A DNA stretch of 34,792 nucleotides, taken from assembly GCA_003023785.1 (NCBI GenBank), contig PXRS01000043.1:40248-75039 (forward strand), written 5' to 3'. Below the pieces are notes generated by a model that was given only the letters and a program-made list of their open reading frames with translations, ran no database searches and was not told where the DNA came from. The position numbers were made by a program, and so were the translations under genes. Source of the stretch: Halobacteriales archaeon QS_5_68_33. Lineage in GTDB: Archaea > Halobacteriota > Halobacteria > Halobacteriales > Haloarculaceae. This document shows, piece after piece, positions 16,301-24,490 of the stretch (positions are counted from its first letter, which is position 1; every line of letters starts with the position of its first letter).

Positions 16301-18859
16301 GTCGCCCCACCGACGGGATATCCGTTGCTGGCTGTATTCCGTCCCGTTTGCCAGTTCACGCTGGGAGACGTGGTGGGTGGTCCGGATCGATTCGAGACGC
16401 GTCCAGGAGAGGGATTCCGAGAGTTCGTCGCGATGTGCGTCGGCGCGACGTTTCCGTTCCTCGAACGCTTCGAGAATCGCTCTCCCGCGGTGGAAGGAGA
16501 GGTTCGCTTCCCCGGTTTCGAAGTTACAGTAGGTCACGTCATCGATCCCGCATTCGGACTGGTAGAGCCTGAGTGAATCCCGCGCCTCGGCGAGCAGACC
16601 GCCGCAGTCGGGGATCACGTCGAGGATGGTCCGGTCGCCGGAGACTCGCTCGACCGCGTCGGTCAGCGCCCGCTGTTTCCGGTCGAGCGTGAACCCGATA
16701 CAGCGGTCGAAGGCCGTGAGCGACTCCGCGTCCGTTATAACAAGGACGTACACATCTCGTTTCTCGCTGCGTTCGCGTGTCTGGATCTGGCTCGATATCC
16801 CGAATTCGAGGAGGAGGTGTTTCGCGCCGAGGAGCAGGTCGTAACTCGACGAGAAGACCGTGACGTTTCGCTGGTCGACGCTCCCCTCGCTGTCAGCGAG
16901 TGCACGGAGGAACGCGGCTTTCGTCGTCCGAGACGACTCGCTGACCGCCTCGGGGAGGCGTTTCCCCTCGTACGTTTCGAGGTTCATCCCGGCGTCGAGG
17001 ACGGCATCGGCGTACTCCCGTCCGGACAATCGGACAGTCTCGACGCCGTCGGCGCGCTGTTCGCTCGGCGGCCGAACCGGGTCCGCGTCGAACGCCCCGC
17101 GACACGCCCGTTCGAAGTCCGCGAGCAACTCCTCTTCCCTGTTGGTGAACCGGATCCCGTACACGCTCTCGGACTGGTCGTAGTAGAGGTTGCCGTCGCC
17201 GGCCAGATAACCCAGGACGGCACCGAGAGACGGTGGGATACCCGCTTCGGTACCCCCCGACGGTTGTCGGTCCTTCAGCGTGGCAGTGCCCCCGTCGGTT
17301 GCCGGGCCTTGCAACGACTTCGGGACGTACACCCAGTCCCCCGCGCCGAGTTCGCTGGCCGGTTTCTCGATCCGTTCGCCGTTCTCGAAGACGAAGAACG
17401 GATGATCCGCCGTCCCTCTGATCTGCTCGCCGGTCTGCAGTGTCACCTGCTGCAGTTCTGCCGGTGCCTCGTATTCGTGGACGGCCGTGACCGGTCGCTG
17501 GACGAGCGATCCGCCATCGTCCATCGTCCAGACAGTCGCGTCAATTCCCCGGATCGTCCGGCCGTTCGATAGCTCCTCTATTTCGCCCTCTTTTGCCGCT
17601 CTGTGAGCGAACTCCCCGATCCGCGCGACGCGGTCGTCGAAGTGAACGAGCGTGTCACCGGTCACGCAACGCATTTTATCCAGCTCGTCGACAGCGGCGA
17701 TCCCTTGGTCGGCCAGAACGAGCGCTCCAGCCTCCAAGGTCCACTGTTGACCCTCACCGAAGTCGTCTCTGACAGCCGCCGCCGTGAGCCCCGCACTCGA
17801 CGATCCTTTCCCCGACGTGTAGACCGAGCGCGGCGCGATGTTGCGAATGTAAGAGAGCAGCTGGCTCTTCCCCGTCCCGGGATCCCCGATCAGGAGCATG
17901 TGGAGGTCGCCGCGGATGCGGGACTCGTCGGGGAGGTGTTTCGTGACGCCGGAAAAGAGCTGGAGGACGATGGCGAGTTTCTCCTGTTCGTAGCCGTGAA
18001 TGGAGGGCGCGATGGCGCCGACCATCTTCTCGTAGAGGGTTTCCTCCTCCGAGAGGGAGATGATCTTGCGCTTGTCCTGTTCGGTGATGTCCATCTCCTC
18101 GAACTGTTCGTCCTCGATGGTGACGTCGACGCCGTCCATGTAGACGTCGAACATCGCGGACTTCTCGCGGTCGTTGCCCTGCTGGTCGAGTTTCAGGACG
18201 CCCGTAACGGTGACGTGGTCGCCGGCGGTGACCTCGCCGGTGATGTCGTCCTCGATGTTGACGTCGATGGCCTGGGGCGTCTCGCCGCCGCGGAGCCCCT
18301 CGGGGGACTCCTGGACCCGGATCTTCTGGGCGTCGACGAACTCCGACTGGTCGAAGTTGATCCGGAACGGGCCCTGGCGCTCACAGCCCTGGCACTCGTG
18401 TGGTTCCTGGAAGTCGCCGGTCTGCTGGGGGATGCGCGTGAGCGTCCCGCAGCGCTGACATTCGAAGGCGGCCTGGGTGATCTTGGGGCGGACGTCCGTC
18501 GCTTTGCGGACAATGCCCTGGACGCTGATGAGTTGCCCGCGGTGGTCGGCGCGGATCTCGCGGATGTCCGTGTGTTCGGGGAGGTCGCGAACGCGGACGT
18601 GGGCCTGCCCGAGTTTCACGTCCACGGGCAGGTCGTACAGCCGCAGCGCCTCCTCGGCGTAGTCCTGGAACTCCTCGGGGTGGGCGCGGTAGTCGTCGGC
18701 CAGGTCGGGGTCGAACCGGTAGAGGTCGTCCCAGTCGACGTGCAGGGACTTGCGCTCGGTAGGATACTGCTGGGCGAGTTCGCCGATGTCGTTCCGGTAA
18801 TAGTTCCGGTAGAACTCCTCGAAGGCGTCTATCAGCTCGGTGTTGTCCGCGCGGGCCAT
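13346..18859 (-). CDS. mcm: Replicative DNA helicase MCM, interrupted by two inteins
   Basis: MCM is the hexameric 3'-5' helicase that unwinds DNA at archaeal replication forks. The precursor has 1837 residues. Removing inteins of 640 and 499 leaves a 698-residue mature helicase, the normal size. The N-terminal part carries a CxxC...CxxC zinc site (CQRC, CQGC; residues 134-159). The AAA+ part has Walker A GDPGTGKS (325-332), Walker B AVDELDKM (389-396), sensor 1 GAANP and arginine finger SRFDLIF. The C-terminus ends in a winged-helix domain. The ATG at 18857-18859 (MARADNTELIDAFEEF) fits family starts. Intein 1 sits right after Walker B (Arg 397) and intein 2 only 14 residues later. Both must splice for the ATPase site to form. 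Confidence 0.97.
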   Translation of the reverse strand: MARADNTELIDAFEEFYRNYYRNDIGELAQQYPTERKSLHVDWDDLYRFDPDLADDYRAHPEEFQDYAEEALRLYDLPVDVKLGQAHVRVRDLPEHTDIREIRADHRGQLISVQGIVRKATDVRPKITQAAFECQRCGTLTRIPQQTGDFQEPHECQGCERQGPFRINFDQSEFVDAQKIRVQESPEGLRGGETPQAIDVNIEDDITGEVTAGDHVTVTGVLKLDQQGNDREKSAMFDVYMDGVDVTIEDEQFEEMDITEQDKRKIISLSEEETLYEKMVGAIAPSIHGYEQEKLAIVLQLFSGVTKHLPDESRIRGDLHMLLIGDPGTGKSQLLSYIRNIAPRSVYTSGKGSSSAGLTAAAVRDDFGEGQQWTLEAGALVLADQGIAAVDELDKMRCVTGDTLVHFDDRVARIGEFAHRAAKEGEIEELSNGRTIRGIDATVWTMDDGGSLVQRPVTAVHEYEAPAELQQVTLQTGEQIRGTADHPFFVFENGERIEKPASELGAGDWVYVPKSLQGPATDGGTATLKDRQPSGGTEAGIPPSLGAVLGYLAGDGNLYYDQSESVYGIRFTNREEELLADFERACRGAFDADPVRPPSEQRADGVETVRLSGREYADAVLDAGMNLETYEGKRLPEAVSESSRTTKAAFLRALADSEGSVDQRNVTVFSSSYDLLLGAKHLLLEFGISSQIQTRERSEKRDVYVLVITDAESLTAFDRCIGFTLDRKQRALTDAVERVSGDRTILDVIPDCGGLLAEARDSLRLYQSECGIDDVTYCNFETGEANLSFHRGRAILEAFEERKRRADAHRDELSESLSWTRLESIRTTHHVSQRELANGTEYSQQRISRRWGDDEKLKETVRFELRDVVTSVAETDLTALRDLVYGDVKWRRVETVDGVSPDSRTDTARVRREELATVLDCRADEAVAEARGLLASDPKFEGWQSLRSTLADHGISLTTVANEVGVDQSTLSRWSRGVVETDQFSEVRAIARDRVDEVRSTVRTLLDDIEARSRPKVYDLTVEGTHNFVANGMVVHNSEDRSAMHQALEQQSYHPDSEILLSDGRRVEIGDFIDDRMADNPDRVTDGVDCEILPVDDVGVHTVDLETNETTKTGVDRVSRHEAPDEFVRVTFSNGRDVLVTPEHPMFVEDDGAIGTVEARDVEEGAFVPAPRKLPNSAEPVALDEEAHVGTEKDVDLPEELTPKLGEILGFLTAEGHSYVGSTHHIGFSNQDERLLDRMDRLMTDVFGMSSSDHTNGAGTVTKCWVSTKLHRWFESNFPEVMHTARDKRMPLAVLGASEEVIRRFLVGAFAGDGGVESEAMCISTASRGLAEDYADAMAKIGVASRVQYNSTEDSWKTYVMGDSTERFVEQAVEPADDRHEKAQAFAERSVETPRHHDVLPPSAAAELRDLRRLLGLRLTGQFRPNLDENYGVQIETVKRELAELHERADEIRSALDAAADLREVRTAAGWSGRQLAERLDDETTSAVHYAEQGGYDEARRAALAERARTVVANALAEFERRATYACDWVYDVTVEPTNTFVSQGVVLHNSISINKAGINATLKSRCSLLGAANPKYGRFDQYEPISEQIDLEPALISRFDLIFTVTDQPDEDKDRELAEHILTTNYAGELHTHRTEVNASNYSDEEVENVTDNVAPTVEADLLRKYVAYAKRNCFPTMTEEARDAIQEFYVDLRMEGQDEDAPVPVTARKLEALVRLAEASARVRLSDRVTEEDAHRVIDIVRNQMENIGVDPETGEFDADVVEAGTSKSQRDRIKNLKHLIDDLEDEYDEGAPVDVVVERAEEIGMETNKAEHEIEKLKQKGEVYEPRTDHLRTT
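14210..15706 (-). mobile_element. Intein 2 in MCM (499 aa) with LAGLIDADG homing endonuclease
   Basis: The intein begins with Ser instead of the commoner Cys (SYHPDSEILLSDG) after extein ALEQQ, and ends VVLHN before extein Ser (SISINKAG). Block B is VLVTPEHPMFV and block F is VYDVTVEPTNTFVSQG. The dodecapeptides are LGFLTAEGHS (158-167, with Glu where Asp is usual) and FLVGAFAGDGG (254-264). A later segment (411-444, REVRTAAGWSGRQLAERL and on to YAEQGG) looks like a Cro/XRE-type helix-turn-helix. Splicing is expected, since mcm is essential. Whether the endonuclease is active with the Glu substitution is open. Confidence 0.92.
15749..17668 (-). mobile_element. Intein 1 in MCM (640 aa) with LAGLIDADG homing endonuclease
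   Basis: The intein starts at Cys (CVTGDTLVHF) after extein DKMR and ends GMVVHN before extein Ser (SEDRSAM). Splicing blocks visible are A (Cys 1), B (GTADHPFFV, the TxxH motif), F (VYDLTVEGTHNFVANG) and G (VVHN). The two dodecapeptides of a homing endonuclease are LGYLAGDGN (152-160) and FLRALADSEG (253-262), each with an acidic residue at the catalytic position, so nuclease activity is plausible. The 350 residues between the endonuclease and block F are unusually long. They include two helix-turn-helix-like stretches, about 434-454 and 558-580 (LTTVANEVGVDQSTLSRW). Confidence 0.93.
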
Positions 18860-18958
18860 TGACTGGGGCCGGAGTAAGTCGTCCTCGAACAAGAAGGTTC
18901 GCAAACCGGGGTGGAAGTGGACGCGCGTCACCCCCGACCGCTCCCGGACTGGAGGGCG

Positions 18959-20533
18959 CTAGTCGAGCGGCTCTCCGACCACCGACTCGACGCGGTCGCC
19001 GAGTTCGCCCGACCTGATGAGTTCCCGGGCCGCGTCGATGTCGCGGTGAAGCGGCCGGTCCTCGTCGAGGCCCTCGACCTCCGACCGGACCGACTCGTAG
19101 GCGGCGGTCGTTCCGACGCCAGGTGTCAAGTCGTCGAAAAAATCCAGCGCCTGGGCGCCACAGACGAGTTCGATACCGACGACGCCGAGCGTGTTCTCCA
19201 CGGCGCGGCGGGCGGCCAGCGCGCTCTGTGCGCTCATGCTGACGTGGTCTTCCTGGTTCCCGCTGACGGGGATGTTGTCGACCGAGGGTCGCCCTATCGA
19301 CCGGTTCGTGCTCACGAGGTCTGCGGCCGTGTACTGGAGGATCATGTAGCCCGACTGGAGACCGGGTTCGGGCGTCAGGAACGGTGGAAGCGGTGCCGCC
19401 TGGATGTTGGGGTTGAGCATGCGGTCGACGCGGCGCTCGGCGATGGCCGCCAGCTCGGTCAGGGCGCTGGTCAGGTAATCCAGGGGGAGCGCCAGCGGTT
19501 CGCCGTGGAAGTTCCCGCCCGAGATGACCGCCGACTCGTCGGTCCCGCTCGCGCGGTCGTCGACCGCCGACGCCTCGAACACGAGCGGGTTGTCGGTCGC
19601 GCTGTTGAGTTCGGTCGTCACCGCACTGCGAACGTGGTCGAGAGCGTCCCTGACGGCGCCGTGGACCTGGGGCAGACACCTGAGCGAGTAGGCGTCCTGC
19701 ACGCGGTCGCAGTTGCGGTGGGACTCGACGATCTCCGACCCCGCCGTGACGCGGCGGACGTTGGCGGCGCTCTCGGCGTGGCCGTCGTGGGGCCGGACCG
19801 ACTGGATGCTCCGGTGGGAACTCGCGGTCGTGCTCATCGTCACCTCGGTGGTCATCGCGCCGGCGACGTCCGCGGCACGGACGGCCCGTTCGGCATCCCT
19901 GACGAGCAGTGCCCCCAGCCCCACGGTGAGCTGCGTTCCGTTGATGAGCGCGAGGCCCTCCTTGGCCCCGAGTTCGACGGGGGTCAGGTCGACGCTCGCG
20001 AGCGCCTCGTCGCCGGGGAGCCGGGTCCCCTCGACGTCCGCCTCCCCCTCGCCGATCAGGACGAGCGCGAGGTGAGCAAGCGGCGCGAGGTCGCCGCTCG
20101 CGCCGAGACTCCCCCTGGACCTGACGACCGGGTGGACGCCGCGGTTTATCATCCCCATCAGAAGGTCGACGACGCTCTCGCGCACGCCCGAATACCCCTT
20201 GACGAGGGCGTTCAGCCGGGTCAACAGCATGGCCCGCACCTCCTCGGCATCCAGCGTCCGTCCCGTGCCCGACGCGTGGCTCCGCACGAGGTTGTGCTGG
20301 AGGGCGGGGATCTCCTCGGGGGCGATCCGCTGGTCGACGAGTTCGCCAAAGCCCGTGTTGACGCCGTATACCGCGAGCCCGGAGTCGACGACATCCTCGA
20401 CCCGGGACCGGGACTCGCGGACGGCCTCGCGCGCCTCGTCGGTGACGGCGACCGACGCGCTGTCGCGGGCCACGCCCTCGACATCCGCCGGGGTGAGCGA
20501 CTCGCCGTCGAGGGCAACCTCGCTCTCACTCAC
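18959..20533 (-). CDS. hutH: Histidine ammonia-lyase
   Basis: HutH removes ammonia from L-histidine to give urocanate, the first step of histidine catabolism in the cytoplasm. The 524-residue protein has the MIO-forming Ala-Ser-Gly in GSLGASGDLAPL (residues 145-147) and the active-site tyrosine loop VYGVNTGFGE. Other hallmarks are NGTQLTVGLGALL, SATDNPLVF and GNFHGEPLAL. The start is GTG 20531-20533, eight bases inside the end of hutI, so the genes are coupled. It is the last gene of a hutU-hutI-hutH run even though it acts first. The stop TAG lies 99 bases upstream of mcm. Confidence 0.97.
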   Translation of the reverse strand: MSESEVALDGESLTPADVEGVARDSASVAVTDEAREAVRESRSRVEDVVDSGLAVYGVNTGFGELVDQRIAPEEIPALQHNLVRSHASGTGRTLDAEEVRAMLLTRLNALVKGYSGVRESVVDLLMGMINRGVHPVVRSRGSLGASGDLAPLAHLALVLIGEGEADVEGTRLPGDEALASVDLTPVELGAKEGLALINGTQLTVGLGALLVRDAERAVRAADVAGAMTTEVTMSTTASSHRSIQSVRPHDGHAESAANVRRVTAGSEIVESHRNCDRVQDAYSLRCLPQVHGAVRDALDHVRSAVTTELNSATDNPLVFEASAVDDRASGTDESAVISGGNFHGEPLALPLDYLTSALTELAAIAERRVDRMLNPNIQAAPLPPFLTPEPGLQSGYMILQYTAADLVSTNRSIGRPSVDNIPVSGNQEDHVSMSAQSALAARRAVENTLGVVGIELVCGAQALDFFDDLTPGVGTTAAYESVRSEVEGLDEDRPLHRDIDAARELIRSGELGDRVESVVGEPLD

Positions 20534-21740
20534 TGTAGACCACCTCCCCGCCTTTCACGACCGTTTCGACCGTCGAGACGCCGAAGTTGTACGGGATGTG
20601 GGCGAGTTCCGGGGCGTCGGCGACCAGGAGGTCGCCGGCCGCACCTGCGGCGAGTCGGCCGATCGATCTCCCCCGGTCGACCGCGCGGGCGGCGTTCGCT
20701 GTGGTCGCCCTGAGCGCCGCGGCGGGGTCCATGCGCATCCCGTGACAGGCCAGTTCCATCGCGAATTCCATGCTCTCGGAGCAGCAGTTCGGGTTGAAAT
20801 CAGTCGCGAGGGCGACGGGCATCCCGGCGTCGACGAACGCCGCAGCGTCGGCGTAGTCGGTCGCGAGCGTGAACGCGGTCCCGGGGAGCAAGACGGGAGT
20901 CACGCCCGCCTCGTCGAGGGCGGCGACGTCCTCGTCGGTCGCCTGGAGCAGGTGGTCGGCGCTGGCCGCGCCGAGGTCGGCCGCGAGTTGCGCGCCGCCG
21001 GTCCGCTCGAACTCCTCGGCGTGGATCTTGGGAGTCAGGTCCGCCCCGGCGGCCGCCGTCAGCACGCGCCGGGACTGCTCGACCGAGAACACGCCCGCCT
21101 CACAGAACACGTCACAGAACTCGGCGATCCCTTGGTCGACGACCGCCGGAATCTGGGCCGCTACGACGCGGTCGACGTACTCCTCGGCGTCCGTCCCCGG
21201 GGGCACCGCGTGGGGGCCCATGAACGTCGGTATCAGGTCGACCGGGTGCCGGTCGTCGGCCTCGTCGATGGCCGCCAGCATCCGCAACTCGGTCTCGACG
21301 TCGAGACCGTAGCCCGACTTGACCTCGGCGGTCGTCGTCCCGTGGGCCAGCATGACATCGAGGTGGTCGAGCAGGTTCGACACGAGCGTCTCGAGGGAGG
21401 CCTCCCGGACTGCGCGGACAGTCCTGTGAATGCCGCCGCCCGACTCGAGGATCTCCTGGTAGTCGGCCCCCCGGAGCTTCGCGGCGAACTCGTCGGAGCG
21501 GTCGCCGGCGAAGACAGCGTGGGTGTGCGGGTCGACGAACCCCGGGAGCACGACCTTCCCCGACGCGTCGATGGCAGTCGACGCCGCGCCCGGCGGGTGG
21601 TCGCTGACCACCTCGTCGGTCGGGCCGACGGCGACGACTGCACCGTCCTCGACGGCCACCGTGCCGGCCGGAACGGTCTCGATGCCGCCGTCGTCCGGCG
21701 TGACGACCTGTGCCGCGTCGTGGACGAGCAGGTCGGTCAT
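20526..21740 (-). CDS. hutI: Imidazolonepropionase
   Basis: HutI hydrolyses 4-imidazolone-5-propionate to N-formimino-L-glutamate, the third step of histidine breakdown. It is an amidohydrolase of 404 residues. The metal-binding HxH is in [11 protein letters not shown] (His 72 and 74). Further ligands are expected in [19 protein letters not shown] and LATDFNPN. The ATG at 21738-21740 overlaps the hutU stop by four bases (ATGA), and the end overlaps hutH by eight bases, so all three Hut proteins should be made in step. Confidence 0.97.
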   Translation of the reverse strand: MTDLLVHDAAQVVTPDDGGIETVPAGTVAVEDGAVVAVGPTDEVVSDHPPGAASTAIDASGKVVLPGFVDPHTHAVFAGDRSDEFAAKLRGADYQEILESGGGIHRTVRAVREASLETLVSNLLDHLDVMLAHGTTTAEVKSGYGLDVETELRMLAAIDEADDRHPVDLIPTFMGPHAVPPGTDAEEYVDRVVAAQIPAVVDQGIAEFCDVFCEAGVFSVEQSRRVLTAAAGADLTPKIHAEEFERTGGAQLAADLGAASADHLLQATDEDVAALDEAGVTPVLLPGTAFTLATDYADAAAFVDAGMPVALATDFNPNCCSESMEFAMELACHGMRMDPAAALRATTANAARAVDRGRSIGRLAAGAAGDLLVADAPELAHIPYNFGVSTVETVVKGGEVVYSE

Positions 21741-23497
21741 CGCCGGTCACGCATCGGGACATCGACGTTCGAGCGGTCGGCCTCGTCGAGCGCCACGTCG
21801 TAGCCGGCGTCGGCGTGCCGGATGACGCCCGTCCCGGGGTCGGTCGTGAACACGCGCGCGGCCTTCTCGGCGGCGAGGTCCGTGCCGTCGAGGACGACGT
21901 GGTTGTTCGAGTGGACGGCGTTGCCGATGCCGACGCCGCCGCCGTCGTGGACGGAGACGATGTCCGCGCCGGCCGCGCAGTTCAGGAGCGCGTTCAGGAT
22001 CGGCCAGTCGGCGACAGCGTCGGAGTCGTCGCGCATGTTCTCGGTCTCGCGGTTGGGCGAGGCGACGCTGCCGGCGTCGAGGTGGTCCCGCGTGACGACT
22101 ATCGGCGCGGTGATCTCGCCGGACTCGACGAGCTGGTTGATCCGGAGCGCGAACAGCGCCCGCTCGGTGAGTTCCTCGCGGTCGACCGGGAGGTCGCCTG
22201 CCAGCGGCGTCTCCGGGACGGGCGTCGTCTCGTAGCCCAGCCAGCAGACCCGGGCCGGGAGGCCCTGGAACTCGACCTGCTCCTGTGCGAGCTCGATCCA
22301 GCGCACGAGGCGGTCCTTCTCCGGGAACAGCTCCGTGACGGCCTCATCGGTCCGGTAGATGTCGGACTCCTCGCCTGAGAGGGCCAGCCACCGGAACGGC
22401 CCCTGTCCGCGACAGAACATCGGCCGGATGTACGCCGGCACGAACCCGGGGAAGTCGAAGGCATCCTCGCGGTCGCGCTCCGCTTCCACCTGGCCGCGGA
22501 TGTTGTTGCCGTACTCGAAGGCGACGGCGCCCCGCTCTTGCAGTTCGAGGATCGCGTCGACGTGGCGAACCATCGTGTCGAGGCTCTCCTCGCGGTACCG
22601 TTCGGGGTCGCGCTCGCGTAGCGCGTCGGCCTCCTCGACGGTGTAGCCGCTCGGGTAGTAGCCCTCGATGGCGTCGTGTGCCGACGTCTGGTCGGTCACG
22701 ACGTCCGGGACGAATCCCCGCTCGACGAGGGCTTCGTACATGTCGGCGGCGTTCGCGTGGACGCCGACGCTGTATGGCTCGCCGCTCTCGGCGGCCTTCC
22801 TGGTTCGCATCACCGCCTCGTCGAGGTCGTCGGTCATCTCCTGGCAGTACCCGGTGTCGATGCGGCGCTGGATGCGCTCGCGGTCGATGTCCGCGGCGAG
22901 ACAGACGCCCTTGTTCATCGTGACTGCGAGGGGCTGTGCGCCGCCCATGCCGCCCAGCCCGGCGGTCAGGACGGTCCGGCCCCGCAGGTCGCCGTCGAAG
23001 CGCTCGCTCGCCAGTTCGGCCAGCGTCTCGTACGTCCCCTGAATGATCCCTTGAGTACCGATGTACGCCCACGACCCAGCCGTCATCTGGCCGTACATCA
23101 TCAGCCCCTCGGCCTCGAGTTCATGGAAGTGCTCCCAGTTGTCCCAGTTGCCGACGAGGTTCGAGTTGGCGATGAGCACGCGGGGCGCCATCTCGTGAGT
23201 CCTGAACACGCCGACGGGCTTGCCGCTCTGGACCAGGAGCGTCTCCTCGTCGCCCAGCGACTGTAACTCCTCGACGATGGCGTCGTACGCGTCCCAGCTC
23301 CTGGCAGCCCGCCCGGTCCCCCCGTAGACGACGAGGCTCTCGGGCTCCTCGCCGACCTCCGGGTCGAGGTTGTTGTTGAGCAACCTGAACGCCGCTTCCT
23401 GGCGCCATCCCTCCGTCCGGAGGTCCGTTCCCGTGGGTGCTCCCTGGAGGGCCCGCCACGTCTCGCTGGTCGCGTCGCGCTGTCGGTTCTCGGGCAT
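21737..23497 (-). CDS. hutU: Urocanate hydratase
   Basis: HutU adds water to urocanate to give imidazolonepropionate, with tightly bound NAD+ acting as electrophile. It has 586 residues. Visible signatures are [16 protein letters not shown] (about 57-72), the Gly-rich [18 protein letters not shown] and [16 protein letters not shown] near the C-terminus. The ATG at 23495-23497 ([14 protein letters not shown]) was preferred to an upstream in-frame ATG at 23593, which would place the coding region through the promoter TATA box. It is the first gene of the hut run. Formiminoglutamase (HutG) would be expected next but is missing here. Confidence 0.97.
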   Translation of the reverse strand: MPENRQRDATSETWRALQGAPTGTDLRTEGWRQEAAFRLLNNNLDPEVGEEPESLVVYGGTGRAARSWDAYDAIVEELQSLGDEETLLVQSGKPVGVFRTHEMAPRVLIANSNLVGNWDNWEHFHELEAEGLMMYGQMTAGSWAYIGTQGIIQGTYETLAELASERFDGDLRGRTVLTAGLGGMGGAQPLAVTMNKGVCLAADIDRERIQRRIDTGYCQEMTDDLDEAVMRTRKAAESGEPYSVGVHANAADMYEALVERGFVPDVVTDQTSAHDAIEGYYPSGYTVEEADALRERDPERYREESLDTMVRHVDAILELQERGAVAFEYGNNIRGQVEAERDREDAFDFPGFVPAYIRPMFCRGQGPFRWLALSGEESDIYRTDEAVTELFPEKDRLVRWIELAQEQVEFQGLPARVCWLGYETTPVPETPLAGDLPVDREELTERALFALRINQLVESGEITAPIVVTRDHLDAGSVASPNRETENMRDDSDAVADWPILNALLNCAAGADIVSVHDGGGVGIGNAVHSNNHVVLDGTDLAAEKAARVFTTDPGTGVIRHADAGYDVALDEADRSNVDVPMRDRR

Positions 23498-23554
23498 TAC
23501 GTACGGATATCCGTCGTCGATCTCAACAAAGCACCCGCCTGCATATGGGGGGCA

Positions 23555-23564
23555 ATTTAAATAT
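23555..23564 (-). promoter_or_regulatory. TATA box of the hut operon
   Basis: The minus strand has ATATTTAAAT, the most AT-rich stretch in this area, about 60 bases before the hutU ATG. Transcription starting some 25 bases downstream would leave a leader of roughly 35 bases, unlike the leaderless genes nearby. That space could hold a regulator site. No clear operator was identified. Confidence 0.5.
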
Positions 23565-23631
23565 CCGACGCGAGGGAGGCGGCTGTCAGACAAACCGGCG
23601 ATCGGTCGCGGGTTCGACCGGTCGCGCGCGC

Positions 23632-24075
23632 TCAGACGCGACGAACGGTTTCACCGTCGACCTCGATGGCGTCGACGTCCGCCTCGCTCAGGGGGACCTC
23701 GACCTCGATCTCCAGGAGGTAGTCCTCGTGTGCGAGCTGGTCCGCGCCCAGAACCGTGTGACAGGGATACGGCTCGTCGAAGGTGTCGAGGTACACCTCC
23801 TTGTAGCCGTCGTAGTACCGGCTGTGTGGCTCGACGACGTGAGTCGTTACTTTCGCGACGTGGTCGAACCCTTTCCCGATGGCGTTGAGCAGGATGCCCA
23901 CGTTCCGATAGGCCCTGCGCGCCTGCGTTCCGACGTCGTCACCGACGACGTTCGAGTCGGCGTCCATCGCGACCTGGCCGGCCATGTGGAACTCGTCGCC
24001 CGCGACGACCGCGTGGTTGTAGCCGATGGCCCGGGCGTCTTTCAGCTCCGGTGGGTTGATAACCAGCCTTTCCAT
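23632..24075 (-). CDS. RidA/YjgF-family protein lacking the usual catalytic arginine
   Basis: This is a 147-residue member of the RidA/YER057c/UK114 family, which forms trimers. Canonical RidA hydrolyses reactive enamines and imines made by PLP enzymes. Family features include a central DAVGILL-like segment ([26 protein letters not shown]) and a C-terminal IEVEVPL strand. The residue matching RidA Arg105 (in the usual PARS segment) is His here (PYPCHTV), so imine deaminase activity is unlikely and a different substrate is implied. The start is ATG 24073-24075, with a T-rich box 26 bases upstream. It lies 134 bases upstream of hutU on the same strand, so a role in histidine breakdown is possible but unproven. 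Confidence 0.88.
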   Translation of the reverse strand: MERLVINPPELKDARAIGYNHAVVAGDEFHMAGQVAMDADSNVVGDDVGTQARRAYRNVGILLNAIGKGFDHVAKVTTHVVEPHSRYYDGYKEVYLDTFDEPYPCHTVLGADQLAHEDYLLEIEVEVPLSEADVDAIEVDGETVRRV

Positions 24076-24096
24076 GTCCGGACCTTCCCGCGGCGG

Positions 24097-24106
24097 ACAA
24101 AAAAGC
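24097..24106 (-). promoter_or_regulatory. TATA-like box of the RidA-family gene
   Basis: The minus strand reads GCTTTTTTGT, centred 26 bases from the ATG at 24075, fitting a leaderless transcript. Confidence 0.4.
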
Positions 24107-24207
24107 TGGTTTCATCTCCCCGAATGAGCTTCCGGGCGCGCTCGCACTCGCAGTCCGGCAGCCCCAATACTCAAAACGGTGGGCCCCCGAGGGTAGGCCG
24201 AGAACCA

Positions 24208-24453
24208 ATGCCGACCGTCGAAGTGTCCCTCCCCGAGGACGTGTTCACCCAGCTAGAGCGGATGACCGAAGAGGAGTTCGTGAGCCGCGAGGCCGCCGTC
24301 GAGGAACTGCTGTCGATGGGGCTCGACGCCTACACCCGCGACACCGACGAGGACGTCGCCGAGACCGACATGGCCGAGGAGTACGCCGACGACATGTTCG
24401 ACACCGCCGCCGACCCCGGCATGCGCGAGGAAGACGACGACTACTCCTTCTGA
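24208..24453 (+). CDS. Ribbon-helix-helix (CopG-like) DNA-binding protein
   Basis: This is an 81-residue protein with a probable ribbon-helix-helix N-terminus: a short strand (PTVEVSLPED), helix 1 (VFTQLERMTEE) and helix 2 (SREAAVEELLSMGLDAY). A very acidic tail follows (residues 44-81, rich in Asp and Glu). Such proteins are transcription regulators or antitoxins. No toxin gene is adjacent, so regulator is more likely. The start is ATG 24208, transcribed divergently from the RidA-family gene. Its TGA stop (24451-24453) is followed at once by TACGGTCGGT, the outer arm of the palindromic repeat (copy D). Confidence 0.78.
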   Translation: MPTVEVSLPEDVFTQLERMTEEEFVSREAAVEELLSMGLDAYTRDTDEDVAETDMAEEYADDMFDTAADPGMREEDDDYSF

Positions 24454-24463
24454 TACGGTCGGT
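24454..24463 (+). repeat. Palindromic repeat, remnant D (left arm only)
   Basis: Only TACGGTCGGT is left of the repeat, directly after the TGA stop of the ribbon-helix-helix gene. A ten-base match alone could be chance, but the identical TGA-TACGG junction seen at other copies supports it. Confidence 0.5.
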
Positions 24464-24490
24464 CCCACACAAGCGGGGCCGCTGTGCGGG
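24464..24490 (+). terminator. Possible hairpin terminator
   Basis: CCCACACAAGCGG can pair with CCGCTGTGCGGG, about ten pairs with one mismatch and one bulged base, starting ten bases after the stop of the ribbon-helix-helix gene. No T-run follows, so the terminator role is weakly supported. Confidence 0.3.

Noticed and set aside
18911-20713. A 600-residue plus-strand open frame opposite hutH
   Set aside because: Shadow of hutH, which has the complete MIO site and family length.
24208-24453. Antitoxin of a toxin-antitoxin pair
   Set aside because: The ribbon-helix-helix fold fits, but no toxin-like gene lies next to it; the neighbours are a RidA-family gene and a tRNA.
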